36,849 bases of DNA from Acanthaster planci (GCF_001949145.1 NW_019091495.1:802065-838913), one strand, 5' to 3'. Positions 12,241 to 21,710 are shown, counted from the stretch's first letter. Program-made: numbers and translations. The notes: generated by a model from the letters alone, not told the origin.

Positions 12241-13086
12241 AAGGACCAGAAAATCATGAAAGATTGTTGCTGGATTTAGAAGTACTTAAGGAAACGTAGG
12301 AAGACTGCTTATTTGTTACCTCATGGAGGAATGACACAGAAGGAGTTGTAACTCATGCACTTCAAAGCGTCCAATGATGGTCGCCGCCGAGTCTGACGAA
12401 TAATAGAAAACATTCCAAAAATGCCTTATTGCTGCCTGCATCTTAGCCGGACAAGCGGGACCAGTAATATCCTGGCAATACTTGTAGTTTTTTGCTTGCA
12501 ATTAAATACAAACTGTCGATGTGACCAGGAAATAGAGAGAGAAAAATTCCTGATATTAGACCTTCTTTTGCCATCATAAATAAACTTTTCAAATTTTGAC
12601 ACACTGTTTCATTATCCATGCAAAGTTTGTAATTCTAGTCTCCTCCGTCCAATATACATCAGTGTCAAAGACTTGGAACGAATTTCGCTAAGACTGGCCA
12701 ACAAAATGTTCACTACTTCTGGAAAGCTTAGTTCATTAGCAACAAAATGCGCTATTTCATCACAAGGAGTGATCGTGAAATCTCATAAAATACACCTTTG
12801 TACAAATGCCATAATAAAAATGATTCAAACAAAACACCAAATCTTACAAACAGCTTGGCTATTTATTCCTAAACCAAGTCCAGAAGAAAGCGTTCGATAA
12901 GGGCAACATCTGCACGTAAACACTTCGGGTATACAGCCTAATAAAAGCAACTGCGCAAACACTACATTTGATGATGTTGTCGGTTCATATCAAGCACCAA
13001 CGATGGTATGAATATTCAACTTCCTATACTGCAGTACACAACGTTTTAGGGATGCAGATTACCAACGAAAAATTGCGGCGACGATC
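12241..13086. other. Unassigned sequence
   Basis: Short frames on both strands (12316-12501 minus, 12673-12900 plus) show no family motif. The minus frame RHFWNVFYYSSDSAATIIGR could be a transposon remnant, but I cannot place it. Confidence 0.25.
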
Positions 13087-13275
13087 ATGGGGTACAAAGG
13101 GAGCTTATGGTTGCAAAACAGGTGGTCGGTAGCAGGCGAGCGCTGCGCTCTGGCTATGGACATACCGGGCATGCCAGAAAGTGGTAATCGGCCAGATGTT
13201 GTAGTCTGGACAGTTCAAACTCTTTCTGTGTCCTTGCTCCATGGTTACCTTATCACGCCTTCCCAGGTGATTTGA
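13060..13275 (+). pseudogene. Possible retroelement-associated C-terminal domain fragment
   Basis: The frame reads DYQRKIAATIMGYKGSLWLQ and ends GNRPDVVVWTVQTLSVSLLH. The RPDVVVW phrase after a short basic region resembles the 'LRPDIVLWS' segment of a nuclease-like domain seen at the C-terminus of some LINE-type and gene-like multicopy proteins. The next expected block (ELTVPWE-type) is absent, so it would be a short remnant. Weak; chance similarity is possible. Confidence 0.25.
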
Positions 13276-13499
13276 AGGCATTCAGTTAATTATATAGTTC
13301 TAAAGTGTTCCTGTAGAAGTTTAAAGAGTTTTGAGTTTATATTCAAAGCATTGCATAAGCTTAAGTTCGAAGTGTTTAGGATTGTTTAACGTGTTTTAGC
13401 AACCTGTTGAGGACCAAAACGATGCGCCTTGTAGGCGTGCACAAACTGTATTGCATATTCGATTTTGTTTAAACGGTCATGGGACTGACAAACTTAAGG

Positions 13500-13760
13500 C
13501 GCGGCTGTGTGGCACAATAGCAGTCTGCGTGTTAATTCGGAGCCGTCGTAGTTAGTTCCATGGCTTATACCCTGACGCCGGCCGGGGCCCGCCGCCGTGC
13601 GCTTTGGCCGGGCGCCAGGCTGGCGGCCCACGAAATACATAAGTGCGATCGCACCAAGCGGGTCAGTTCCTTTGCAGTCAGTCCCATGTGCCATAGCAGT
13701 TCCAGCGCCGTCCCGGTTAGTTCATTGCCGTGCAATTCTCTTTACTGCTCCCACCGGGGA
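13500..13760. other. GC/CpG-rich island, possibly LTR U3
   Basis: A strongly GC-rich stretch (gccggccggggcccgccgcc near 13577) in otherwise AT-rich DNA, followed by irregular copies of the phrase agttcc. Downstream are tttatataaa at 13813-13822 and an AATAAA at 14088-14093, the order expected of U3, TATA box and polyadenylation signal in an LTR. The left LTR border could not be placed, so this is a guess about the upstream half of the 5' LTR. Confidence 0.3.
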
Positions 13761-13812
13761 GAACTACTTGTCTGTACCCGTAAGAAAGCAACTCAACAGG
13801 GGACCTTTAGAC

Positions 13813-13822
13813 TTTATATAAA
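13813..13822 (+). promoter_or_regulatory. TATA-box-like site in the presumed 5' LTR
   Basis: tttatataaa lies about 275 bp upstream of the AATAAA at 14088-14093. The position fits an LTR promoter, but the site is judged on sequence and spacing alone. Confidence 0.3.
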
Positions 13823-14080
13823 TCATCTGGGGACGAGTTCATACGGGGAAACCCCATCCACAGGGCGATAGTCTTACGGGGAATTTGGTAAATCTAAAAC
13901 AAGTTGTGCCCGTAGCTTACACCTGTGTGGAGATTGCCGAGGCTTGTGGAGGTCGCATCTTTAGTAGTGCCTGGAGAAGTGTGAGCAATCATTAAACCAA
14001 CAAGCAGACGTGTCCGTTTGTGTCTGTTGTGCACCCAGTGTCCCACCCTGTCTCTTACCCCAGTGTGCGTCTGTGCTTAC

Positions 14081-14260
14081 TTTTAGGAATAAAGGATATG
14101 AAAATAATTGTGATCAAACCTAGATATTTGAACCCCCAAAGTTGACGTGTAAATAAAATTCTGTATAATTAAGACAGTTACATTTGGACTCCTCCTTTGC
14201 CTTGGCGTCATTAAACTAATAATTTAAGCGGACCTCCTTAATAGATGGCCTGTCATTACA
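14081..14260 (+). mobile_element. 3' part of the 5' LTR of a Gypsy-like retrotransposon
   Basis: This stretch is repeated directly at 16129-16310. Shared text includes ttttaggaataaagg, gatcaaacctagatatttga, acccccaaagttgac and agcggacctccttaatagat. It contains AATAAA (14088-14093) and ends near cattaca, directly before a primer-binding-site-like sequence. The LTR probably extends left into the GC-rich zone, but no second copy of that part exists here to prove it. Confidence 0.55.
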
Positions 14261-14265
14261 GAAAG

Positions 14266-14283
14266 TGGCGTCGTAGACAGGAT
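14266..14283 (+). other. Primer-binding-site-like sequence
   Basis: TGGCGTCGTAGACAGGAT follows the 5' LTR by about 5 bp. The TGG start and the 'TGGCG...GTAG..AGGAT' form resemble tRNA-complementary primer sites of Ty3/Gypsy elements. The priming tRNA is not identified. Confidence 0.45.
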
Positions 14284-15738
14284 GCCTTGGACAATTTAAG
14301 ATGGGTTGCTCTCAAAAAATCTGATTTTTGTTATTCCCCGAATGCCTGCCTTATGGTGTTGCTGATTTGAGCGCAAGGTGGCAAGGCCTGTTTGCTGTCT
14401 TTTTGAAGCATCGGCCAAATTCTGGTGTGCTGATGGTGAGACATTCTTGCTTTTTGAAATCACTCGAGGAGGACCGAATGTGTTTTCTCCCTGACTTGTG
14501 GACTTGTATGATACATCATGGTAGTCTTTCCATGATGTGTTGATAAATTTGTATGTCAGTGCTGCACTGGTACTTTTTTAAGTGTCTGCAAATTTATGCA
14601 CTGTCGTGTAGTTGAAGTAAACCCAAGTGGTATTTATCATTGCAGATCTCTGTTTTTGTGTACAGTACTCGTGCATCTGATACATAGTTTTGTAACGAGG
14701 GTAACTGGGCTGGGCTTGTCTGTCTCATAGTTTTATGTGGATTCATCACTTTTTTCTGCTGTATTTGTATTGAAGAGGGAAAAAGTTTTTATATTAAGGT
14801 TTTTCTTTGTCAAACAGCATTTTATGCCAACACTGTTGGCATTTTGTGTGTGTTTAATCCACGTACATTTACATGCTTCCAACCAGTATTAAAAGGGTTT
14901 GTGTCTTTATATTCCCTGATTCGTTCCAGTGGAGCTTTTATTGACTGACAGGTCTAATGCTCTAGTAAAATCCCTTTTTTACATACGAGACAGTCTGTTG
15001 GGCGATTTTTCTATGTGGTCTTCATGTGTGAGAAACCCTTTAACATTGGTCATTTTTTTTACCTTTCTGAAGATACAAAGTGTCACTGTTTTATTCCCCA
15101 CTGTTTAGTGGTGGGGGTTCGCTGCAGCTGAATAGTAGTGGCGCTTTGTTGAGTAATATCACCATGTTACAATAACACATGTTGTTTTGCTTCTTAAGTT
15201 CAATGCACGGATTGACCTTCAACCGCTTTCCAAGTAATGAGCCTCACTTAAGGAATGACTAGTTGAACCACAAGGCCCTTGGGGAGGAAAGCAGGGCTGG
15301 ACCGGATGGGTCATGAGGCAGCCCACCGGCCTTACAAGGAAAAGTCAGTGTTCATTAATTGGACTAACCCTACCCTCAAATCCAAATGAACCAAACATCT
15401 TCATGCACGCTGTATTAATATTCAAAGACTAGTAGCTAATACCTAACAAGGCAAAGAAACTTGTATGATGGATGAAAAATGGAATAGCCAGCAAATGTAT
15501 AAAATCCCCATGAGCTCTGGCAATTGGGCAGAGAGCCGCACATCGAGCCAGCCGAATAAACCACATCAACTACAGTACAACTTTGTCCAAAGTCATCCTC
15601 TTGTGTCGATCCATATAACCTGATGGGTTATAGTAATCTTCTACATTATTACTGAGCGTTGTTGCGTAAATTGGTTACTAGATTACTGTGTGCATGTAAC
15701 ATTATCTAATGTTGCCTGTTGTCTGTACATGAGAAAGT
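14284..15738. other. Non-coding stretch between the primer site and gag
   Basis: About 1.45 kb, T-rich, without a recognised gene; unusually long for a retrotransposon leader. A segment near 15535-15600 (gagagccgcac ... cgaataaaccacat) looks like a foreign LTR end and may mark a nested insertion. The frame 14328-14543 has no family resemblance. Confidence 0.35.
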
Positions 15739-16125
15739 ATGGCATCCAAAGAATCCCTCATAAATATTATTGTGCAGTCGCGGAAGACTCTAGTTGATGT
15801 GCTCGAAACCATGATTTGTGAAAATGTGCAAGTGAGCCTACCAATATTTTGTGGCCAACCCAAAAATGTAGGGGACCTTTCCTTGGCAGATTGGTTGGAC
15901 GAGTTTGAATCGTATTATTGCCGAGGATTTCATCTTGAGGGTATTGCAAAAGTCTCAGCAGTTCTTCACCATTTAGGAGGCGTTGCCATAGAAGAAGCAT
16001 TTCGTAGTACTCCAGAATATCGTAGAGATTTGTCTAAGATCATCGGAATTTTGTGCAAGGCCAAGTCCACGGTCGCACACCGGCCTGGCATTCGGGGTAA
16101 TTTTAGGGATTTGGGGGAATTATAG
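15739..16125 (+). pseudogene. Gag N-terminal fragment of an LTR retrotransposon
   Basis: A 128-codon frame beginning MASKESLINIIVQSRKTLVD. The central part, VSLPIFCGQPKNVGDLSLAD followed by WLDEFESYYC, matches the usual layout of Ty3/Gypsy-type Gag: a short helix-rich N-terminus, a 'P-F-G' segment, then WL-EFE and a second helical block. Gag is the structural protein of the intracellular particle. The frame is cut after about 110 Gag-like residues, and the last residues are encoded by repetitive G/T-rich DNA running directly into the 3' LTR fragment. Zinc knuckle, protease, RT and integrase are all missing. The deletion therefore removed everything between mid-gag and the interior of the 3' LTR. 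Confidence 0.6.
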
Positions 16126-16128
16126 GAA

Positions 16129-16310
16129 TTTTAGGAATAAAGGATTTGAATTGAATTTACTATGATCAAACCTAGATATTTGAACCCCCAAAGTTGACAT
16201 GTAAATAAAACTCTCTATAATTGAGACAGTTACATTTGGACTCTTCCTGCCCGTCTTCCTTTGCCTTGGCGTCCTTAAACTAATAATTTAAGCGGACCTC
16301 CTTAATAGAT
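16129..16310 (+). mobile_element. Truncated 3' LTR
   Basis: Direct repeat of 14081-14260 with AATAAA at 16136-16141. It carries one small insertion (a cttcctgcccgt-like duplication near 16240) and lacks the last 14 bp of the 5' copy. It begins inside the LTR, immediately after the gag stub, and ends exactly at the border of the right UGT duplication arm. Confidence 0.6.
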
Positions 16311-17987
16311 AACTCAAAACTCCTGCATCTTTGATCAGTGATTTCATTTTTAAATGAAATTTACATTAATGTGAAATATCACGATTAAAGCTATTATTTT
16401 TGATTATAAAGTAACAAATTTGTAAAATAAATGATAATACGTGTTTGGTAACAAAACAAACAGTTGCTGATGTTTGATGTTTTATTACAGGGCATAGGAA
16501 ATAACAGTGCTCGATTTTTGGGTAGTTAATACGTTCTAAAAATATTCATGAAGCAGGATACTTATTATAATGAGGTTCAAAGCGGCAAAGTCAAAGAAAT
16601 ATAATCAGAATAATCCTGAACATGTCAGTTCCAAAACTGCAGTTATTCTAATTTACTTCTGAAGAGTGATATTATCACCCAATAAATTTCCGGGAAGTCT
16701 GCTTAATGGCAATCCTTTGCATTTAGGATGATCTATAGACTGTTGTCTCCAGAATACAGCTTTCTGAGGTATTAAATTAAATTATTAAATTAAATTATTA
16801 AATTTGACACCAGATCTAAAACTTCAATGAATTAACCTTATATATCATATCTCACTCCTTCTTAAAATGTTCACCTCTACCAATACGACACAGGCTGCGA
16901 CAGCAAAAATAGCAAACAAACACGTTGATCATGATAATCGAGGCCAGAACCAGACCAATGAAGAGGTAGACATCCAGGAGATTTCTCTGAACGTAAGTGA
17001 GATCCATGACTGTTGGTCGTAAATGGTCGCCGCCAAACCTGGTGACGTGCAGGATCCAGCGAGCCACATTGTCTGCCGGTCTCTCTGTGTTCTGAAGGTC
17101 ACGCATGATCTTCGAGACACGCTGTGCGTTTTTGCTGAATCTGAAAAGAAGTCAAAATCCTGCGATTATTTTGATAAATATCCGCTATTAAAGTGTGACA
17201 ACAAAATAATAAATGAGGAGTTTATTTAATAGCAAATTATAAGTACCATTTTGGTACCTTTTAGAACTCCACCCTCTCGTGGCTGCCAGAAGTCAGTTTT
17301 GACCTTTTTGTCGTCAAACACAAAATGTAAAGGTTACGTATACCCGTTACACTGTTTCATTCCGTAATTGTTTCCTAATTGTTGACAAATTTCCTATATT
17401 TCGAATGGATACCAGTGTTTTGAAAATATACCTTCAATCAGAGCATTTGCACTTGTTTTAAGGGCCTCCCTGAAGAACTGCGATACGAGGCACTGGGTCT
17501 TGCGACTAATTCTTTTTTAACTTGTGCACGGTCTCATGAAATCCTCATGTGAATGCGTGTAAACCTCATTAAACGCCAAAAATTCGGTACTGTTTTCTAC
17601 CTCACCTTGTACCAAAGGGCAGGGCAACGATGAATATTCCTGAATCGCACATACCGAAGTACTGAAGTACACTGAAACAGAGCAATGTCTCCACAAGTAT
17701 GTCAATTTAATGTTTGTAAACTTCCCAACCGGTGTATTTAATTGGTAGGTGCTCTCTCAATTCTTACTCAGGCTCAGTTATGACTCGGTGGATCGCTTGG
17801 CTTAAAGTCTCTGATGTGAGGCCACTGATGTCCAACGAGAGACCGGCGCCACGTGCCTCTACGCGGACCATGTTATCCATCATGTCCTCGTAAAGCGGTA
17901 TGCCCACCAAAGGCACCCCTGCCCATAATGCCTCATTCATGCTGCAGTAGGCACCATGAAAGACGAATGCTCGGACACTAACATGCT
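16311..17987 (-). repeat. Inverted segmental duplication, right arm
   Basis: Partner of 2487-4075. The intron is 627 bp here against 564 bp in the left arm, and includes a 13-bp tandem repeat next to the 3' end (attaaattaaatt, about 2.7 copies at 16771-16805) that the left arm lacks. The homology ends at about 16311, exactly where a truncated LTR begins, so the LTR marks the distal border of this arm. Confidence 0.75.
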
Positions 17988-18801
17988 CTGTTGAAAAGCA
18001 AACGCAAACAACTCTCAATTAACATTTCAATGGATTCCGTTAGTGGGGCTATTCCCTGAAAACATAACGCTGAAACTAACATTTTCTTAACAGTGTGGAA
18101 ACCCAACTTGACTAAAGGCTTCGTACTTCATACTTGTGGCACTGGGGTTTTTTTTTAAACAGGGAAGTAAAGTCTGGCATTTCAACAGGGTAGGCTTGCA
18201 CGAGGCGTGAGGACTAGTCTCCCCTCAAAACTGGCAATACAACCATGGACAGAAGTAGGATAAAATGGAAGGTCATCGCATTTCGCTGTATTTTTTATAA
18301 ACTAAGAAATTACGAAAATGACCGTCCATGACGGACGGACGTCGCTCTGGCCAATGGAAAGATCTCTGTAGACCCCACCGCACAGGTATATTTATCCAAT
18401 AATTTGGCAAGAGTTGGACCATTTTTCATTGTGCTGAGTCTTTTCAATGCCTGTCCTCTTCACTTTCTGCTATATATGTATAAAACCATAACAATACCTA
18501 CAATCAGAAGTTTGGTGGATTCCTTGTACTTTTTTACCAGATATTACAATACACACTGATCATTATAAATACCCATGACGTTTATCATCGGCAACCATCT
18601 GGCAACCATTGTGTTGTTTCCCAGCTGCAATCCCGTTAAATTTGTGTTTGACTGCCACAGTACACGATGCGGGAGGGAAGCAAAGGCGTCTGCAAAGAGT
18701 TGGCCTTGTTCCTGTCCCATCATCCTTACAACAGAACCGAGGGAGAATAGCACCACCCCATCTGGCGCAGTATCCAGGAACTTGGCAACGGCCTCGTCCA
18801 T
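16852..18801 (-). pseudogene. UDP-glucuronosyltransferase, three 3' exons, divergent catalytic motif
   Basis: A second UGT on the minus strand with three exons. Exon 1 is 18801-18573 (acceptor aacttttcag, donor G|gtattt, 229 nt), with the DGVVLFSLGS block and ending at WLPMINVMG. Exon 2 is 17987-17768 (acceptor tttcaacag, donor GA|gtaaga, 220 nt). Exon 3 is 17140-16852 (acceptor cttttcag, stop TGA at 16854-16852). Exon 1 spans what I recall as two vertebrate exons (132+88 nt), so that intron is absent. Three strongly conserved UGT positions differ: WLPQ is WLPM, HGG is HGA, and the sugar-contacting Asp-Gln is Asp-Met (EDMMDN). The C-terminus has the transmembrane helix and the FKKE tail of the plus-strand copy. 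A minus-strand AATAAA lies at 16486-16481, about 365 bp past the stop. The large first exon (signal peptide and aglycone domain) is not visible up to 21.5 kb, where unrelated sequence begins. Either a 5'-truncated pseudogene or a gene with a distant first exon; altered active-site residues favour loss of ordinary glycosyltransferase activity. Confidence 0.8.
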
Positions 18802-19526
18802 CTGAAAAGTTTGGTACAATACAATTATAACTTGTTATGCGCATGCGTGGAAGTGGCGATAGTATAAGTTTTACCGGTTAGGTTAAGGGGCTGGAACCTT
18901 GTGTAGATCAATTATTGACTCCGTAGTTGAGATGACTAGTGAAGGGGGTGCAGTTTGTTCCTATTAAACTTGACAACTTGGCCATTCTTTTTGAGCATGT
19001 ATTAAAATACATAAAAAATAAATCTCTAACCATGGTCAATGGGATATATATCCAGCAAGATAATGAGACAGAGGGTTACCTTACGGCCGTCTCACGTACG
19101 CTTCCACAACGCCAAAAAGTTAGCGCGACAAACAAACGTTTCCTCCAGTAGTATTACATATGGCACAGCTGGTCATTTCCCCCTCCCCCTTTCCCCACCC
19201 TCCCCTGTATATCTACCCAAGGGAAACAAAATCTAAAGCCAAAATACCGCCTGACCACCAAGGCGCTCAGGCTCGCTCACTCGTTCGCTTTACTTTTTTG
19301 ACAAGGGGAAAAACCGCCCCTCCACCCCCTAAAATAATTCTTGAGGTGGACGGGCTTGGTCTGGCTCACTACGTTCGCTAGCTTCACTTTGCTAGGGTTC
19401 GGTGACAAAGCCCTACCCAACCCCTCTACTCGCTTAGTGCGCTTGGTTCACTGTGGGTTTATTTCACTATATAAATAAATAATATGTAATATTAAAGATC
19501 GTTGATTTTTAACGAGATATTAAGCC
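18802..19526. other. UGT upstream flank with a three-times repeated phrase
   Basis: No exon for the missing UGT N-terminus. 19273-19290, 19363-19380 and 19427-19450 each hold a variant of gctcactcgttcgct within C-rich surroundings (cccctccaccccct). The phrase is unlike the neighbouring AT-rich DNA. Confidence 0.4.
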
Positions 19527-19640
19527 ATGTCAACAACTCAAGAAACCAAACATTGTCAAAAATGCAAAAGAGAAAAAAACCACCCAATAGTTTTAAATTA
19601 AAACGTATTAAAAAGTAAAACAGGGGGAGTATATTGTTGT
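19527..19640 (+). pseudogene. Cys-rich zinc-ribbon-like frame, copy 1 (5' part)
   Basis: An ATG at 19527 opens MSTTQETKHCQKCKREK with one C-x2-C knuckle. An extra A in the poly-A run near 19572-19578 shifts the frame to a stop. Read past it, the segment continues NSFKLKRIKK before another stop. The same block recurs, degraded, at 20790-20880, where a longer Cys-rich frame follows. The pattern 'C-x2-C-K-x-x-K-x3-F' at the start of a small protein is common in uncharacterised proteins of large eukaryotic DNA viruses and in some multicopy invertebrate genes. Function unknown; presumed zinc binding. Confidence 0.35.
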
Positions 19641-20790
19641 CACAGAGTGATATTAAATAGGAATTACTTTTAAACTAATAACACCGTATAATTTTGTCCC
19701 TAATTGTTGAAAAGATAAACGTAGTATTTAGTGGTAAAACAAGATTTTATTTTCCTGAACCGCCACACCCAAACATTTCAGAGGTCATTCAACCTTACCA
19801 GAATGATGGGCTGAGTGCCAGTTGAGTTGTTATTGGTAGATGTAGCCACTTATACATTAATTTGAATAATGAATATTTATGAAAGGTAAAGTACACAAAA
19901 CATTTTGAGATCTTTGGAATAAGGCGTGGCAGTGCTGGAATTTTTCCTTCTGGTTTAAAAAAAAAAGATGTGGGTTGATGTGATCAGTTCATTGCTGGAT
20001 TCCGAGGAGAAGGCAGCGGCCAGCCTCGATGACTTGTAGTCGTGAGTCGAGTTAGTCTTGAGATGAGTGACTTCTAATTATGGAAATAGAATAAAATACA
20101 TGTACGTTCAGACTGTTGTGAGAAACGGAAAGCCAGGAAACGCCCAGTTCCTGTAAGTTAGCTATGTATAAATGTGATATATTGAATATTTATTTCATAC
20201 ATTTACTCCTTGCAAAACCAGATCTTGAGCCAGTGAAAATGAGATTTGCCGAGATATCGCATAAAATTCTAATTGATTTAAGTAATTTAAGTTGAGGTTG
20301 TTGCAGCACTGAAACAATTATCTTGAAAGTTGACACACTTCATGACTCTTCAAATTTATTAATGAATATTTTCCGTTAAATGTAACTTGGCCAGAAAAAC
20401 CAGAAATTACCACCATATTCCCATATGGGAATATGGTGGTAATTTTCAGGGTTTTACGTTAAGAGGAAGAGAGAGTCAGTTGACCGTAGGTGACAGAAGG
20501 ATTGGACCGGGACGCAGAAACTTGCCGAGTCAGCCACAGGCCACAGAAGCCGACTACACCGCAAGAAACAGAAGCAACATGGTGAGGGGACATTGAGGCG
20601 CTCCTCACCTCATTTATATTGTAATTAAAAACAATGTTGATGTAAGAAATTATCCTTATTTTGTGTTCTTTTATAAATAAATGTAAATATTGTACAGGCA
20701 AAACAAATTTCCAGCAACAGGTGTGTACATATTCGTGTCTCAGCTACCAAAGGTCTGTCCCTAAGGGTAAGACAACTCTAGGGGTGTGAC
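19641..20790. other. Segment separating the two Cys-rich copies, with a long palindrome
   Basis: AT-rich DNA without a recognised gene, about 1.15 kb between the repeated 5' blocks. It holds the 42-bp perfect palindrome at 20404-20445. The frame 20387-20596 simply reads through the palindrome and is not considered a gene. Confidence 0.35.
20404..20445. repeat. 42-bp perfect palindrome
   Basis: The segment equals its own reverse complement over 42 bp, with the centre at catatg (20422-20427). Each half is aaattaccaccatattccca or its complement. Flanks continue imperfectly (aaaacc at left, ggtttt at right). It has no loop, so it could extrude as a cruciform or be the joined ends of an inverted repeat. 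Confidence 0.85.
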
Positions 20791-20903
20791 AGCAAAGAAA
20801 TCAAACACAGTCAAAGATGCAAAAGAGAAAAAACCACTCAATAGTTTTAAATTTAAAGTAAACAGGGGGCGTATGTTGCAATCTCTTTAGAGAAAAACGT
20901 TTC

Positions 20904-21068
20904 ATGTGTAATAATTGTAAAAACGGACTTTATAAATATAAATGCCAAGAGTGTCGCCCCGTCTGTCCACATGGAAAGACAAAGCAAAGATGCAACGATT
21001 GTCACGAGGTTATGTTTTGTAAACATCCAAAATATAATCACAGTGTTATTGCTGTAGATTTAAAGTGA
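20904..21068 (+). CDS. Small Cys/His-rich protein, large-DNA-virus-like
   Basis: A 54-codon frame from ATG 20904, open upstream to a TAA at 20859-20861. It has a dense series of metal-binding pairs: MCNNC, KCQECRPVCPHGKTKQRC, CNDCH and FCKH. The spacing C-x2-C ... C-x2-C ... C-x-H-G ... C-x2-C resembles repeated 'CEHG--K--CK-C' modules of mimivirus/phycodnavirus-type proteins, also seen sporadically in animal genomes. The upstream block 20790-20860 is a diverged repeat of 19535-19620, so this looks like a second copy or the displaced 3' half of the first. No promoter identified. Whether it is translated is unknown; intact Cys pattern is the only sign of constraint. Confidence 0.4.
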   Translation: MCNNCKNGLYKYKCQECRPVCPHGKTKQRCNDCHEVMFCKHPKYNHSVIAVDLK

Positions 21069-21124
21069 TATTGGCTTAAACAAATGTAACTTTAATAAAT
21101 ATAGTTATAACGATGGCAACCTAA

Positions 21125-21310
21125 ACATTAATTGTGGATAGGAATTATGAATTGCTCAAGAAAAATTGTAAAAACCTAAACATCGAACATAGGCCTTTTG
21201 ATCCAAAGAACCTCGTTATAGAAGAACCTGTGACAAAAACGAATAGTTTTGTAACGCAATGTTTTCTTCCTTATATTTTCAATACAAAGATATCAAATGC
21301 AAACTTTTAA
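21125..21310 (+). pseudogene. Unassigned AT-rich frame
   Basis: A 61-codon frame without ATG, open from a TAA at 21122-21124 to a TAA at 21308-21310. It contains RPFDPKNLVIEEPVTKTNSF and looks protein-like. It overlaps the next frame by 14 nt in a different register, so one frameshift would make a single product. It directly follows the Cys-rich frame on the same strand with similarly AT-rich codons. Family unknown. Confidence 0.3.
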
Positions 21311-21545
21311 TTACGCTATGATGCCCGAAACGATATGTTATGGCATTCAACCAGTTTTTAAATTTGGATCGCACGAAATCAAAGATATAATTAGTCATCA
21401 AAGCTGTTCTTATCTGAAAGAAAATATAAATGCCCTTGGCAAAATTATTCATGAAGCATATAAATTTATTGCTATGCAATCGAGAAGAGAAGACTCTATC
21501 ATTCCAAACAACACATTAAATGCCTATAAAGCAAACATAAAATGA
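21297..21545 (+). CDS. Unassigned 82-aa protein frame
   Basis: ATG at 21297 to TGA at 21543. It reads PETICYGIQPVFKFGSHEIK then HQSCSYLKENINALGKIIHE, predicted helical and soluble, with no signal peptide or membrane segment. AT-rich codon use matches the Cys-rich frame upstream. I do not recognise the family. Given the preceding overlapping frame, it may be the C-terminal half of a longer broken gene in the same island. Confidence 0.35.
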   Translation: MQTFNYAMMPETICYGIQPVFKFGSHEIKDIISHQSCSYLKENINALGKIIHEAYKFIAMQSRREDSIIPNNTLNAYKANIK

Positions 21546-21710
21546 TGGGTAGTGTAGAAGGCACATTAATTCATTTGAGGCCGAAATACGGCTTCAAATA
21601 ATTTATTGTCCCCAAGACAGTGTTAGCATGCGGGGTCCGGAACAAGCCCTCCTTTCTCATGCAAACGTGTGGTCACTGGTTAATTGATACAAGGTCGTAC
21701 ATAATAGTAC

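Noticed and set aside
13560-13871. 103-codon GC-rich frame
   Set aside because: Open by GC composition; no motif, and it overlaps the presumed LTR promoter zone.
16771-16805. 13-bp AT-rich tandem repeat as a regulatory element
   Set aside because: Under three copies of a simple AT-rich word in 3' flank; most likely slippage.
18563-18844. Alternative frames on both strands over the UGT exon
   Set aside because: Shadows of the minus-strand UGT exon, which has the correct motifs and splice sites.
20387-20596. 69-codon frame over the palindrome
   Set aside because: Half of it is palindrome translation; no family resemblance.
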